From Microlunatus elymi (lineage in GTDB: Bacteria; Actinomycetota; Actinomycetes; Propionibacteriales; Propionibacteriaceae), in the NCBI RefSeq assembly GCF_007362775.1, contig NZ_CP041692.1:4340001-4404000 (forward strand): 64,000 nt of DNA, read 5' to 3'. Both the position numbers and the translations under genes were made by a program. Under the pieces are notes generated by a model. That model did no database searches. It had not been told where the DNA came from and was given only the letters and a program-made list of their open reading frames with translations. This document shows positions 16,532-25,104 of the stretch, one piece after another. Positions within the stretch are counted from its first letter, which is position 1. The number at the start of each line of letters is the position of its first letter.

Positions 16532-16783
16532 ATGCGGACCATGACAGCAACCGAGGCCAGTCGATCGTTCGCCGCGCTGCTCGACGACGCGGAGCGCGGT
16601 GAAACCACCATCGTGACCCGTGGCGGGCGACGGGTAGCAACGATTGGTCCGGCACCGTCCGGAAACGGTCGAGGCGTTGCCGAATTGCTGTCGGCCGGCT
16701 TGGTTGACGATGAATTCGCCGGCGATGTCGCAGCTGCGCGCGAGTCGGTCGAACTCCAGGATCCGCAATGGCTCGCCGGCTGA
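16532..16783 (+). CDS. Phd/YefM-family antitoxin
   Basis: An 83-residue antitoxin. The N-terminal part MRTMTATEASRSFAALLDDA, then GETTIVTRGGRRVATIGP, is the standard Phd/YefM DNA-binding and dimer domain. The C-terminal half is acidic and likely wraps the toxin. It overlaps the PIN-domain toxin gene by 16 bases and should repress the operon through the palindrome at 16513-16529. The start has no Shine-Dalgarno sequence, in keeping with a leaderless transcript. Confidence 0.9.
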   Translation: MRTMTATEASRSFAALLDDAERGETTIVTRGGRRVATIGPAPSGNGRGVAELLSAGLVDDEFAGDVAAARESVELQDPQWLAG

Positions 16784-17172
16784 TCCTCGACACCGGAATC
16801 CTGATCAACTCCGAACGCGGCGGCCCCCCACTGCAGGAGGTCATCGAGGACGACGACGATCTGGTGATCGCTGCGATCACGGTCGCCGAACTCCGCACCG
16901 GAATCGAACTCGCCTCCGACGCGCATCGCGCCAATCGCAGCGAGTTCCTGGTCCGGGTACTGGAAACCCTGCCGATCCAGTCGTACGACCTTGCTGCGGC
17001 CGAAGTGCATGGCCGCCTGCTCGCCCATGTCCACCGGGCCGGGGCCAAACGTGGCGCCCATGACTTGATCATCGCCGCCACGGCGGTCGCCACCAACCGC
17101 ATCGTGCTGACCCGAGATCGGCAGGCGCGCTTCGGAGAATTGCCCGGCGTCGAGTGCATCACGATCGACTGA
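16768..17172 (+). CDS. vapC: VapC-type PIN-domain ribonuclease toxin
   Basis: A 134-residue PIN-domain protein. Acidic active-site residues are at Asp8 (LILDTGILI), the glutamate in AAITVAELRTGIE (about 41), the aspartate in GAHDLIIAATAVA (about 98) and the aspartate in VLTRDRQARF (about 116). VapC toxins cleave tRNA or rRNA with Mg2+ when free of antitoxin. Length and overlap with the upstream antitoxin are normal for a type II pair. All catalytic residues are present, so the toxin is probably active. Confidence 0.92.
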   Translation: MARRLILDTGILINSERGGPPLQEVIEDDDDLVIAAITVAELRTGIELASDAHRANRSEFLVRVLETLPIQSYDLAAAEVHGRLLAHVHRAGAKRGAHDLIIAATAVATNRIVLTRDRQARFGELPGVECITID

Positions 17173-17194
17173 GCGGGCCGCACCGGGCTCCGAC

Positions 17195-18937
17195 TCAGAC
17201 GCAAGTGCGGCGATCGGTGGGGTGGTAGGTCCAGGCGAAGTCTTCCTTCTTCACCTGGTTGCCGTCGCGGTAGAACAGCCGCGAATAGCTGACGTCGAAT
17301 CCCTGCACCGGCGCGGTCGCGACACAAGTCGCGCTGTCGTCGGTGAGGTCGCGGCCGGTGGTGAAGTTCGACTTCACCGGTTCGGTCGATTCGATCTTGT
17401 CGTAGGTCTTGGTCGACCACATCCGCACGGTCAGGGAACCCTGACCGCCCGGCTCGGCCTTCTTCAGTTTGGCCTGCACCAACACGCCGTAGTCGGTGTT
17501 GTTGCGGAACTTCAGGTCCAGCGTCGGCCAGGCGACTGTGGCCTCCCGGCCCGCCGGGTAGCGGTCGATGTAGAGCGTGTGCGGCTGGTGCTGAATGTCC
17601 TCGAGGCCGGCGAAGAACATCGCGTTGTAGGTGGTGGTCGCGCTCTGCGAGACGCCGCCGCCCAACTCCTGCTTGAATCGGCCGCCGGTGATGATGCTGC
17701 CCTCGGTGAAGCCGTTCGCCCGGGTTCGTTCGCCGACCACCTTGTTCAGACTGAAGGTCTCCCCCGGCTTCAGCAAGGTGCCGTTGATCAACTCGGCGGC
17801 CCGGCCGATGTTGACGTTGCGGTATTCGGCGTACGGGTAGTGGGTGGTGAATTCGCCGGTCACTTCCTCGACGCCGAGCTTGTGCGCGTCGGCCGTGTTG
17901 AACTCCGGCTCGACCTCGGTGGTCTGGACCGCTGCCGTCCGCTCGCTGCCAGTCTTGGTCATGGCCGCGTCGACGGCCGTGGCCAGCTCGTCGGCCGAGA
18001 TCCCGGTGCCCGGCTTGCCCTCGACCACGGTCGGCTTGCCGTTCTTGATCTTGATCGTGGCGTCAGTCGCCTTCTTGGTGTCGAACGTCGCCAGTGCCGA
18101 TTTCGCTTTCTGGTGAAGCGTTCTGGCGTTGAGCGTTGCGGTTGGTCTGCCGTGGGTCTGGTCGATCTCGATCGCTTTGGCGATCATCGCCGGCGTGATC
18201 TCGGCCTGGCTGCTGTCGGCGGTCACCGTGACTGGGCCGGACAACGCCGGCTGCACCCGGTCCTTGATCAACTTCGCCACCTCGTCGTCGGTGATCTGCG
18301 GCTGCGATGTCCGGACCGGCAGCGCCACCGGCTCTTCGGCGAGCAGACCGTCCGGGATCGCCCGTGCCGCCGCGGCACGGTCCAACGACAGTCCGGTGAT
18401 CATCTTCGTACTGTTGATCTTCGGCTGATCGGAGTCGTTGATCTTGATCTTCGCGTCCTTCGGCTTGCGATCATGGTCGTCGGCCAGCCCGTCGACCGCA
18501 GCCTTCAGCTTCGCGTTGTCGGTCGCGATCACCGGATCGACCTCGTGCCCACCGGTCAGCCCGGCCCAGATCCGGCGCGGATCGAGGCTCCGGCCGATGC
18601 CGACCCGGTCGACGGTCGCCTGGTAGTCGACGCCGACACCTGCATCGGCCGGATCGACCTCGGCACTGCGGTTGTCGATCGTGACCGCGATCGGTTCCGT
18701 GGCCCTCGGTCCGAGCGCCTGCTGCAGCTGCTCGACCGCGTCGGTCCGGCTCATGCCGCCGATCGGGATCCCTGCCACCGAAGCATTCCGCGCGGTCTTG
18801 TCGCCGGTCATCAGGTAGCCGATCAGATAGAGCCCGAAGGCGAGCACCACCACCGCGCCGGCACCGAGTCCGACGACCTTGGCCCTGCTCCGCGCCGGTG
18901 GCGCGGACTTCTCCCCCGTCATGTCGCTGTCCCCCAA
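17195..18937 (-). CDS. VanW-family cell-surface protein
   Basis: A 580-residue protein with an N-terminal transmembrane anchor (about residues 21-43), two or more peptidoglycan-binding-4-like modules (about 50-340, with repeated ITPAMIAKAIEI and SADELATAVDAAM type segments), and a C-terminal VanW domain (about 360-500, with FTTHYPYAEYRNVNIGRAAE and GGGVSQSATTTYNAMFFAGL). VanW proteins are common in actinobacteria, sit outside the membrane and have no settled function; an L,D-transpeptidase-related cell-wall role is often suggested. It lies seven bases after mshB on the same strand. Confidence 0.9.
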   Translation of the reverse strand: MGDSDMTGEKSAPPARSRAKVVGLGAGAVVVLAFGLYLIGYLMTGDKTARNASVAGIPIGGMSRTDAVEQLQQALGPRATEPIAVTIDNRSAEVDPADAGVGVDYQATVDRVGIGRSLDPRRIWAGLTGGHEVDPVIATDNAKLKAAVDGLADDHDRKPKDAKIKINDSDQPKINSTKMITGLSLDRAAAARAIPDGLLAEEPVALPVRTSQPQITDDEVAKLIKDRVQPALSGPVTVTADSSQAEITPAMIAKAIEIDQTHGRPTATLNARTLHQKAKSALATFDTKKATDATIKIKNGKPTVVEGKPGTGISADELATAVDAAMTKTGSERTAAVQTTEVEPEFNTADAHKLGVEEVTGEFTTHYPYAEYRNVNIGRAAELINGTLLKPGETFSLNKVVGERTRANGFTEGSIITGGRFKQELGGGVSQSATTTYNAMFFAGLEDIQHQPHTLYIDRYPAGREATVAWPTLDLKFRNNTDYGVLVQAKLKKAEPGGQGSLTVRMWSTKTYDKIESTEPVKSNFTTGRDLTDDSATCVATAPVQGFDVSYSRLFYRDGNQVKKEDFAWTYHPTDRRTCV

Positions 18938-18944
18938 CCGCGAT

Positions 18945-19856
18945 TCAGAGCCCGACGAACAGGTCGTCGGCCCACTTGTCGGAATCGGGGAACGGTTCTC
19001 CGGCCGCGAGCCGGAAGTGCTCGGCGGCCCAGAAGTCCTCGATCGTTTCGGTGGCGGTGAAGAACCAGCTGTCCTGGGCGATCTGGGTCGGGTAGGCGCG
19101 CAGCGCGGCGATCTTGCGGTCGACGTACTCCGGTCCGCGAACCTCGGCGACGATCGACTCGTCCGGCACCGTCATCGGCAGTGAGCCGGCCACATCGGGA
19201 TCGACGCCCTCCCAGGTGGTGGTGTCGCCGGCCGCCCGCAACGCCCGAATGCCTTCACGCATCCGGGTCTCGCTGTTGGCGGTCCAGAGCACCCGGCGGA
19301 CCGTCCACGGCTCGCCGAGATCGGGGCGGTAGGTCGGCACCCCGGCCAGCAGATAGGCGTACATCGCCACCCGGTGGGCCTGGATGTGGTCGGGATGGCC
19401 GTAGGCGCCGACCTCGTCGTAGGTGACCAGCACCTGCGGCTTGCGATCGCGGATCAGCGGCACCAGTTCGTTGGCCGAGGTGAGCAGGTCGGTGGTCCAG
19501 AAGATCCCGTCCCGCAGCGCGTCCCGCGGCACCGCAAGGTGCCCCTCCCACTTCATCCCGGAGTCCCGGAAGCGGTAGTCGCCGCCGAGCCGGACGTAGT
19601 CGGTGACGCCGAGCGCGGCCATCGCGTTGTGCAGTTCGGTGATCCGGTGCGGGCCGAGCCGATCCTCTTCCTCGGCGCCGAGATGTACGAGGTCGGGCAC
19701 CAGCACCTCGCCCTCCTCGCCGAGGGTGCAGGTCACCAGCGTCACGCCGGCACCCTCGGCGACGTACTTCGCCATGGTGATGCCGGTGCCGATGGATTCG
19801 TCGTCGGGATGGGCGTGGACCAGCATCAGGCGCCGGTCGGGAAGCTCAGAAGTCAC
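18945..19856 (-). CDS. mshB: GlcNAc-inositol deacetylase of mycothiol synthesis
   Basis: A 303-residue zinc deacetylase of the LmbE-like family. The motif AHPDDE is at 15-20, giving zinc ligands His16 and Asp19 and catalytic Asp18; the second metal-binding motif GHPDH is at 153-157. The length and the C-terminal WFFTATETIEDFWAAEHFRL block fit MshB rather than Mca. It converts GlcNAc-inositol to GlcN-inositol, the second committed step in making mycothiol, the low-molecular-weight thiol of actinobacteria. VanW follows on the same strand. Confidence 0.92.
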   Translation of the reverse strand: MTSELPDRRLMLVHAHPDDESIGTGITMAKYVAEGAGVTLVTCTLGEEGEVLVPDLVHLGAEEEDRLGPHRITELHNAMAALGVTDYVRLGGDYRFRDSGMKWEGHLAVPRDALRDGIFWTTDLLTSANELVPLIRDRKPQVLVTYDEVGAYGHPDHIQAHRVAMYAYLLAGVPTYRPDLGEPWTVRRVLWTANSETRMREGIRALRAAGDTTTWEGVDPDVAGSLPMTVPDESIVAEVRGPEYVDRKIAALRAYPTQIAQDSWFFTATETIEDFWAAEHFRLAAGEPFPDSDKWADDLFVGL

Positions 19857-19865
19857 GGCGCAAGC

Positions 19866-20711
19866 CTACGAAATGCCGCCGACAGTCAACGAACGCTCGT
19901 CCGGGTCGCAAATCGCATCGGTCAGCCAGCCGAGATAACGCTCGGCCGATTCGGCCACCACCCGCTTGGCGTCGGACTCGATGCAGGTGCCGAACGCGCC
20001 GTAGATCCGGTCGTAGTCGTACGGCTCCACGGCGGCGACGATCTGCCGCACCAGCCGCACCGACAGCGGCAGGTAGTTGGGGAACGATCGCATGAAGCTG
20101 GCGGTCCGGTTCGGCGTGACGGCGATGGTGTCGCCGCTGAACAGCACCCCGCGACCGTCCGCGCCGTCGGCCCAGTGCGCCACCGAGCTGCCGGGAAAGT
20201 GTCCGCCGGCCTGCACCAAGGTGATGCCGGGAAGGATCTCGAGCCGATCCCGCCAGAGCCCGATCCGGTCGTCGGGATGGCTGATCCAGCGCCGATCGTC
20301 GGCGTTGAAGTAGAGCGGTACGTCGAACTCGCGGGCCCAGACCGCGGCCGCCCCGACCAGGTGCGGATGGCTGGCCGACACCGCCGCCACGCCACCGTTC
20401 TCGGCGGCAGCGGTGAGCATGGCGTCGGTGACGACCCCGTTCGGCTCCCAGACCAATTGACCGGTCGGGGTCTTGATCAACATCGTCTTCTGCCCGATCC
20501 CGAACGTGGGCCTGACTTCCAGCCGAGTCAGCCCCGGCTCGACCTCGACGAACCCGAATTCGTGATCACCGGCGATCTCGGAGCATTTGGTCCATTGCTG
20601 GCCGTCCTGGGGCACCCACTGCCGGTCGTCGGCACAGATCGGGCACACCCCGGGCAGGTCCTGATCGATCGGAAATGCGTTGCCGCAGGTGCGACAGAGG
20701 TAGATGTCCAT
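19866..20711 (-). CDS. Metallo-beta-lactamase-fold protein with N-terminal zinc ribbon
   Basis: A 281-residue protein. The first 30 residues form a rubredoxin-like zinc ribbon (cysteines 6, 9, 23, 26). The rest is an MBL-fold domain, but the canonical HxHxDH motif is changed to SHPHLVGA, keeping two histidines and losing the D-H pair; the later GGHFPGSSV and LFSGDTI blocks are kept. Metal binding is thus probably altered. Similar proteins are annotated as MBL-fold hydrolases of unknown substrate. The ATG at 20711 places the zinc ribbon at the N-terminus. Confidence 0.85.
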   Translation of the reverse strand: MDIYLCRTCGNAFPIDQDLPGVCPICADDRQWVPQDGQQWTKCSEIAGDHEFGFVEVEPGLTRLEVRPTFGIGQKTMLIKTPTGQLVWEPNGVVTDAMLTAAAENGGVAAVSASHPHLVGAAAVWAREFDVPLYFNADDRRWISHPDDRIGLWRDRLEILPGITLVQAGGHFPGSSVAHWADGADGRGVLFSGDTIAVTPNRTASFMRSFPNYLPLSVRLVRQIVAAVEPYDYDRIYGAFGTCIESDAKRVVAESAERYLGWLTDAICDPDERSLTVGGIS

Positions 20712-20874
20712 GACCCCAGCCAAGCCCCTCAACCCGGGTCGAGGTCAAGGTGTACGAGTCAAGCCTGAACTTGGGGCGCCGCTGAGCGCCCGCTGTCAGC
20801 CGACCCGCTGGCTTCGGCCGGAGATCTATCGTGATCCAGCCGTTGCTCGCGGCTAGTTCAGGAAGAGGTGTTCG

Positions 20875-21405
20875 GTGAGTCCGGTGAGGAGTTCGCAGGT
20901 GGTGAACGTGGCCGACGATCCAGAGCTCGAGCCGGACCTGATGGTGCCGACCCAGCTGGGCCGGACCGGTGCCCTGGTCGGGGCGACGGTGAGTTTCGGC
21001 GCTTCCTTGCTGTACGTGGCCTGCTTGCTGCTGTTCCAGCTCGGCGTTCACACGGCAGGAGCGACCAGCCGGGCGCTGATGCCCCAGACCGCCGAATGGG
21101 CAACCTTGCTGCTGGTCTATTTGATCTTCGGCACAGTCGCCTCGGTCGTGCTCGGCGCCGCTGTCGGTGCGCTGAACGGAGTCATCCAGACCAAGACATG
21201 GAAGAGTCAGTCACCCGGTCTGGCCTGGACCATCGGCATGGTGATCGGGCTGGCCGTCGCGCTGCTCGTCCAGCTGATCTTAAACGCCGAGGGGCTGCAT
21301 CATGACCTGTCCGAGCAACTGCGCTTTTTCACCATCCCGAGCATGATCTTCGTGATCTCGACAGCGTTGACCAGCGTGCTCACCCGCCAGCGGCATCGAT
21401 TGTGA
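20875..21405 (+). CDS. Four-helix membrane protein of unknown function
   Basis: A 176-residue integral membrane protein with four predicted helices at about 32-58, 73-100, 115-138 and 149-168. No catalytic motif or family was recognised. The GTG start has AAGAGG a short distance upstream; a second GTG ten codons on is possible. It is divergent from the MBL-fold gene and followed by 650 bases without a gene. Confidence 0.65.
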   Translation: MSPVRSSQVVNVADDPELEPDLMVPTQLGRTGALVGATVSFGASLLYVACLLLFQLGVHTAGATSRALMPQTAEWATLLLVYLIFGTVASVVLGAAVGALNGVIQTKTWKSQSPGLAWTIGMVIGLAVALLVQLILNAEGLHHDLSEQLRFFTIPSMIFVISTALTSVLTRQRHRL

Positions 21406-21597
21406 ACGCGGCGACCCGCGGTGCACAGAACTGGTCGAACGCACCCTCGGTTCGTTGACGGATCCCTTCACACCAACGAGTGCAGCGATTCTCGCTCCCG
21501 GCCATCGGGCCACAGCCCACGACACCGTCACCGACCGAGGAGTGCCTCGCTGAGACGCTCAGCGCGATCGTCGACGTGAGCGCCGATGCACCGCTAG

Positions 21598-21738
21598 TGT
21601 GCGCTAACGCACCGTCCGAGCGAGCCGAAGACCGCGAATGTGCGCTAGCGCACCGATTTCTTCGCCGATAGGGACGAGAACGGTGCTTCTTCGCACACTC
21701 GCGCTCTCTGGCGCGTGCAAACGGTGCGTTTGCGCACA
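21598..21738. repeat. Cluster of four 17-bp hairpin repeats, two in each orientation
   Basis: Copies: TGTGCGCTAACGCACCG at 21598-21614, TGTGCGCTAGCGCACCG at 21639-21655, and on the minus strand TGTGCGAAGAAGCACCG at 21681-21697 and TGTGCGCAAACGCACCG at 21722-21738. Each folds on itself (GTGCG/CGCAC type arms). Three share GCGA[AG] just before. Start-to-start spacing is about 41 bases throughout. The head-to-head arrangement recalls REP/BIME elements. Confidence 0.7.
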
Positions 21739-22025
21739 CTCGCCGATTCGCTCGGGTTGGCGACGATCCGGGGGTGGTGCGCGAGGCTTCGCCCGAATAG
21801 CGCGTCGCACAGTCCTTGGCCGCGCGGCGGATGCCGAAGGCGGGTGTTCGGATCTTTGCGCGCGCGACGTGGATGGGACTGGCCGTCCGTACGATGCCCG
21901 ACTACCGCCCAATCAACCGGGCCGTCTCCAACGCGCTCGGCGACCAGGGCATCGTGCGGACCGGATGTCGCGCGCACAAAGACCCGAATACCCGACTGAC
22001 CACCAATCAGCGCTCGCGTCCCGGC

Positions 22026-22041
22026 CCTTCGACAAGCTCAG
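22026..22041 (+). repeat. CTTCGACA[AG]GCTCAG-type repeat copy
   Basis: CCTTCGACAAGCTCAG matches, with one difference, the core of the element inserted in pepN at 29986-30020. I recall similar CTTCGACA-GCTCAG elements in many high-GC genomes, but this was not checked. Confidence 0.5.
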
Positions 22042-22055
22042 CGGCCCTGGTTGGA

Positions 22056-23072
22056 TCAACTCATCGGCTCGGCGAAGTGGCAGGCGGAGTCGTGTTCGTC
22101 GATGCCGTCGGGGCGCGGGATCAGGATCGGTTCCTCGACCGAGCAGCGATCCTGGGCCTTCCAGCAGCGGGTGTGGAAGCGGCAGCCGGTGGGCGGGTTT
22201 GCCGGACTCGGTACGTCGCCGGTCAGCACGATCTGATTCTTGTTCTGGCGCTGAGTCGGGTCCGGCACCGGCACCGCCGACAGCAACGCCTGGGTGTACG
22301 GGTGGGTGGCGTGCTCGTAGATCTGTTGATCATCACCGATCTCGGCGATCTTGCCGAGGTACATCACCGCGACCCGGTCGGAGATGTGCCGGACCACCGA
22401 AAGATCATGGGCGATGAACACGTACGACAGACCCAGCTCGGTCTGCAGATCCTTGAGCAGGTTGACCACCTGAGCCTGCACCGACACGTCCAGCGCGGAC
22501 ACCGGCTCGTCGCAGATGATCACCTTCGGGTTCAGCGCCAGCCCGCGGGCAATGCCGATCCGCTGCCGCTGACCGCCGGAGAACTGATGCGGATAGCGAT
22601 GCAGATGCTCCGGATTCAGCCCGACCAGCTCGAGCAACTCCTGCACCCGCTTGCGACGATCACCGCGCGGCAGCACCGACGGGTGGATGTCGAACGGCTC
22701 GCCGACGATCTCGGCCACCGTCTTGCGCGGATTCAGCGAGGTGTACGGGTCCTGGAAGACGATCTGGATGTCGCGGCGCAGCCGGCGCATCGCGTTGCCC
22801 TTCTGGGCGTACACGTCGACGCCGTCGAAGGTGAGCTTGCCGGCGGTCGGTTCCTCCAGCCGCATCAGCAGCCGGCCCAGGGTCGACTTTCCGCAGCCGG
22901 ACTCGCCGACGATGCCCAGCGTCTCGCCGCGGTAGAGCTCGAAGTCGACCCCGTCGACCGCCTTGACGTGGCCGACCGTACGGCGGAACACGCCGGCCCT
23001 GATCGGGTAGTGCTTGACCAGCCCTTCGGCCTTCAAGATCACCTCGGTGCCGACACCGGTCTGGGTACTCAT
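22056..23072 (-). CDS. dppF: Peptide ABC transporter ATP-binding protein (DppF/OppF type)
   Basis: A 338-residue ABC ATPase with Walker [10 protein letters not shown]-loop [11 protein letters not shown], signature [16 protein letters not shown], Walker [13 protein letters not shown] and the H-loop histidine in [11 protein letters not shown]. The C-terminal oligopeptide/dipeptide extension has the cysteine cluster GCRFHTRC and HFAEP typical of the subfamily, likely an iron-sulfur or metal site. The ATG at 23072 overlaps the dppD stop by four bases. It is the last gene of the operon and powers uptake together with DppD. Confidence 0.93.
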   Translation of the reverse strand: MSTQTGVGTEVILKAEGLVKHYPIRAGVFRRTVGHVKAVDGVDFELYRGETLGIVGESGCGKSTLGRLLMRLEEPTAGKLTFDGVDVYAQKGNAMRRLRRDIQIVFQDPYTSLNPRKTVAEIVGEPFDIHPSVLPRGDRRKRVQELLELVGLNPEHLHRYPHQFSGGQRQRIGIARGLALNPKVIICDEPVSALDVSVQAQVVNLLKDLQTELGLSYVFIAHDLSVVRHISDRVAVMYLGKIAEIGDDQQIYEHATHPYTQALLSAVPVPDPTQRQNKNQIVLTGDVPSPANPPTGCRFHTRCWKAQDRCSVEEPILIPRPDGIDEHDSACHFAEPMS

Positions 23073-24145
23073 CGGCTGACTCCTTCTGCAAGCACATCCT
23101 CGGCAAAGTGACACGCGGCCCGACGTTGCAGGCCCACGTCACGCAGTTCCGGCGGCGAACCGGCACGACAGACATCCTGCGCATACCGGCAGCGCGGATG
23201 GAAGGGACACCCCGGCGGAATTGCGGTCAGATTCGGCGGCAGGCCCCCGATCGCGGCCAGCTGCTGGCCCTTCTGATCAAGTCGCGGGATCGACTCCAGC
23301 AGGCCCTTGGTGTACGGGTGCGCCGGGGCCGCGTACAGGTCGAACACGTCTGCCTGCTCGACGATCTTGCCGGCATACATCACCGCGATCCGGTCGGCAA
23401 CGTCGGCCACCACACCAAGATCATGAGTGATCAGGATCAACCCCATCCGGCGCTCGTCCTGCAGATCGGCCAGCAGCCGCATGATCTGTGCCTGCACGGT
23501 CACGTCCAGTGCCGTGGTCGGCTCGTCGGCGATCAGCACCGCCGGGTCCAGTGCGATCGCCATCGCGATCATGATCCGCTGTCGCATGCCGCCGGAGAAC
23601 TGATGCGGATAGGCCTTCACCCGCTGGTTCGCACCGGGGATCTGCACCCGTTCCATCAGCTCGACGGCACGTTTCATCGCGTCGGACTTGTTCATCCCGC
23701 GGTGTTTGCGGAACATCTCGGCGATCTGCCAGCCGACCGGGAACACCGGGTTCAGCGCGCTCAACGCGTCCTGGAAGACCATCGAGATCTCCGGACCTCT
23801 GACCTTGCGGCGTTGGGCTTCCGGCAGTTTCAGCACATCGGTGCCGCAGTAGCGGACCTGCCCGCCGGTGATGTAGCCGGGCGGGCTGTCCAGGATGCCC
23901 ATGATCGCCTGCGCGGTCACCGACTTGCCGGAGCCGGACTCGCCGAGAACCGCCAGGGTCTGGCCCTCGTACAGGTCGAAGCTGACGCCGTTGATCGCTT
24001 TCGCCACGCCCTCTCGGATGCGGAATTCGACCTGCAGGTCGTCGACCTCCAGCAGCAGGCCATCCGGTCCGGGCTGCCAGAGGTTGCCGATGGTCTCCGT
24101 GCCGTCCTTGTTGATCTTGGTGTTGCTGCGCATCGTCTCGGTCAT
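23069..24145 (-). CDS. dppD: Peptide ABC transporter ATP-binding protein (DppD/OppD type)
   Basis: A 358-residue ABC ATPase with Walker [10 protein letters not shown]-loop [12 protein letters not shown], signature [16 protein letters not shown], Walker [13 protein letters not shown] and [14 protein letters not shown]. The C-terminal extension has [15 protein letters not shown]. The ATG at 24145 was chosen because GAGG stands at the right distance; a GTG two codons upstream would overlap the dppC stop. It forms the ATPase heterodimer with DppF and docks on DppB and DppC. Confidence 0.93.
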   Translation of the reverse strand: MTETMRSNTKINKDGTETIGNLWQPGPDGLLLEVDDLQVEFRIREGVAKAINGVSFDLYEGQTLAVLGESGSGKSVTAQAIMGILDSPPGYITGGQVRYCGTDVLKLPEAQRRKVRGPEISMVFQDALSALNPVFPVGWQIAEMFRKHRGMNKSDAMKRAVELMERVQIPGANQRVKAYPHQFSGGMRQRIMIAMAIALDPAVLIADEPTTALDVTVQAQIMRLLADLQDERRMGLILITHDLGVVADVADRIAVMYAGKIVEQADVFDLYAAPAHPYTKGLLESIPRLDQKGQQLAAIGGLPPNLTAIPPGCPFHPRCRYAQDVCRAGSPPELRDVGLQRRAACHFAEDVLAEGVSR

Positions 24146-24147
24146 GA

Positions 24148-25104
24148 TCACCTCAGTCTCGGATCAAGCGCATCCCGGACCGCGTCGCCGAGCATGATGA
24201 AGGCCAGCACGGCAACGGACAGGAACAGGCTGGGGAACAACAACATGTGCGGTGCCGCGCGGATCAGTCCGATACCGGAGGCGTCGGAGATCGCCACACC
24301 CCAGGAGATCACCGGCGGCTGGAATCCGATCGCCAGATAGGACAACGTGGCCTCGACCCCCATGTAGACACCCAGGTTGATGGTGGAGACCACGATGGAA
24401 GCCGCGATCGCATTCGGTACGACGTGGGAGAAGATGATCCGGAAGCCGCCACCGCCCAGGGCGCGGGCGGACTGGATGTAGTCGTTCGGCAACACCTGCA
24501 TGACGCTGGAGCGCATGATCCGGGCGGTCACCGGCCAGCCGAAGGCGGACAGGATGAGGATGATCCGGGCCACCTGCAGCGCGTACGGATCGTCCGGATC
24601 GGCGGGGAACTGATACAAGATCAACAGCCCGCCGAGCAACAGCGGGAAGGCCATGAAGATCTCCCCGGTCCGTTGCAGCACCGCGTCCAGCCAGCCGCCG
24701 AAGTAGGCAGCCATCACACCCATGAAACCGCCGAAGATCAACGTCACCAGCGCCGTCCCGGCGCCGACCAGGATCGACGCCCGAGCGCCGTAAATCGTTC
24801 TGGCGTAGACATCCGCGCCCTGACCGTCCATCCCGAACCAGTGTTCGGCCGACGGCTTCTGCCGCGCCTTGGACAGGTCCGCATAGGTCGGATCGACGGA
24901 GGTGAAGAGTTGCGGCACCACCGCCATCGCGAAGAACAGCAAGATCAACACCGCGGACACCCAGAACACCGGGCTGCGGCGCAGCTCGTACCAGGCGTCA
25001 ACCCAGCCCGACCGCGGCCGGCGCTGCTTCTTGCCGATCTCGTCGGCCGGCGGTTCGGTCGGCGCGACCGGCAGGTCCGGCCGCTCGGTGATCGGTTCAG
25101 TCAT
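24148..25104 (-). CDS. dppC: Peptide ABC transporter permease (DppC/OppC type)
   Basis: A 318-residue permease. An N-terminal cytoplasmic segment of about 45 residues is followed by a first helix (SPVFWVSAVLILLFFAMAVV) and the OppC N-terminal domain, then five helices of the BPD_transp_1 domain. The EAA-like loop is seen at DYIQSARALGGGGFRIIFSH near residue 215. It overlaps dppB by eight bases and abuts dppD, so it is translated with both. Confidence 0.92.
   Translation of the reverse strand: MTEPITERPDLPVAPTEPPADEIGKKQRRPRSGWVDAWYELRRSPVFWVSAVLILLFFAMAVVPQLFTSVDPTYADLSKARQKPSAEHWFGMDGQGADVYARTIYGARASILVGAGTALVTLIFGGFMGVMAAYFGGWLDAVLQRTGEIFMAFPLLLGGLLILYQFPADPDDPYALQVARIILILSAFGWPVTARIMRSSVMQVLPNDYIQSARALGGGGFRIIFSHVVPNAIAASIVVSTINLGVYMGVEATLSYLAIGFQPPVISWGVAISDASGIGLIRAAPHMLLFPSLFLSVAVLAFIMLGDAVRDALDPRLR

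Larger units (their letters stand above)
21406..22055. other. Non-coding stretch with clustered hairpin repeats
   Basis: No convincing gene was found in either strand; open frames here show no recognisable domains. The stretch holds four copies of a 17-bp hairpin (21598-21738) and one copy of a CTTCGACA-type repeat (22026-22041). It lies between the ends of the membrane-protein gene and the dpp operon. Confidence 0.6.

Noticed and set aside
16532-17172. Genomic island around the toxin-antitoxin pair
   Set aside because: No integrase, tRNA or direct repeats flank it and the neighbouring genes look native.
17222-19060. Open frame of about 610 codons antisense to VanW and mshB
   Set aside because: It spans two real genes on the other strand and their boundary, which a true gene would hardly do.
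21598-21738. CRISPR array
   Set aside because: Only four short units in mixed orientation, no uniform repeat-spacer pattern and no cas genes.
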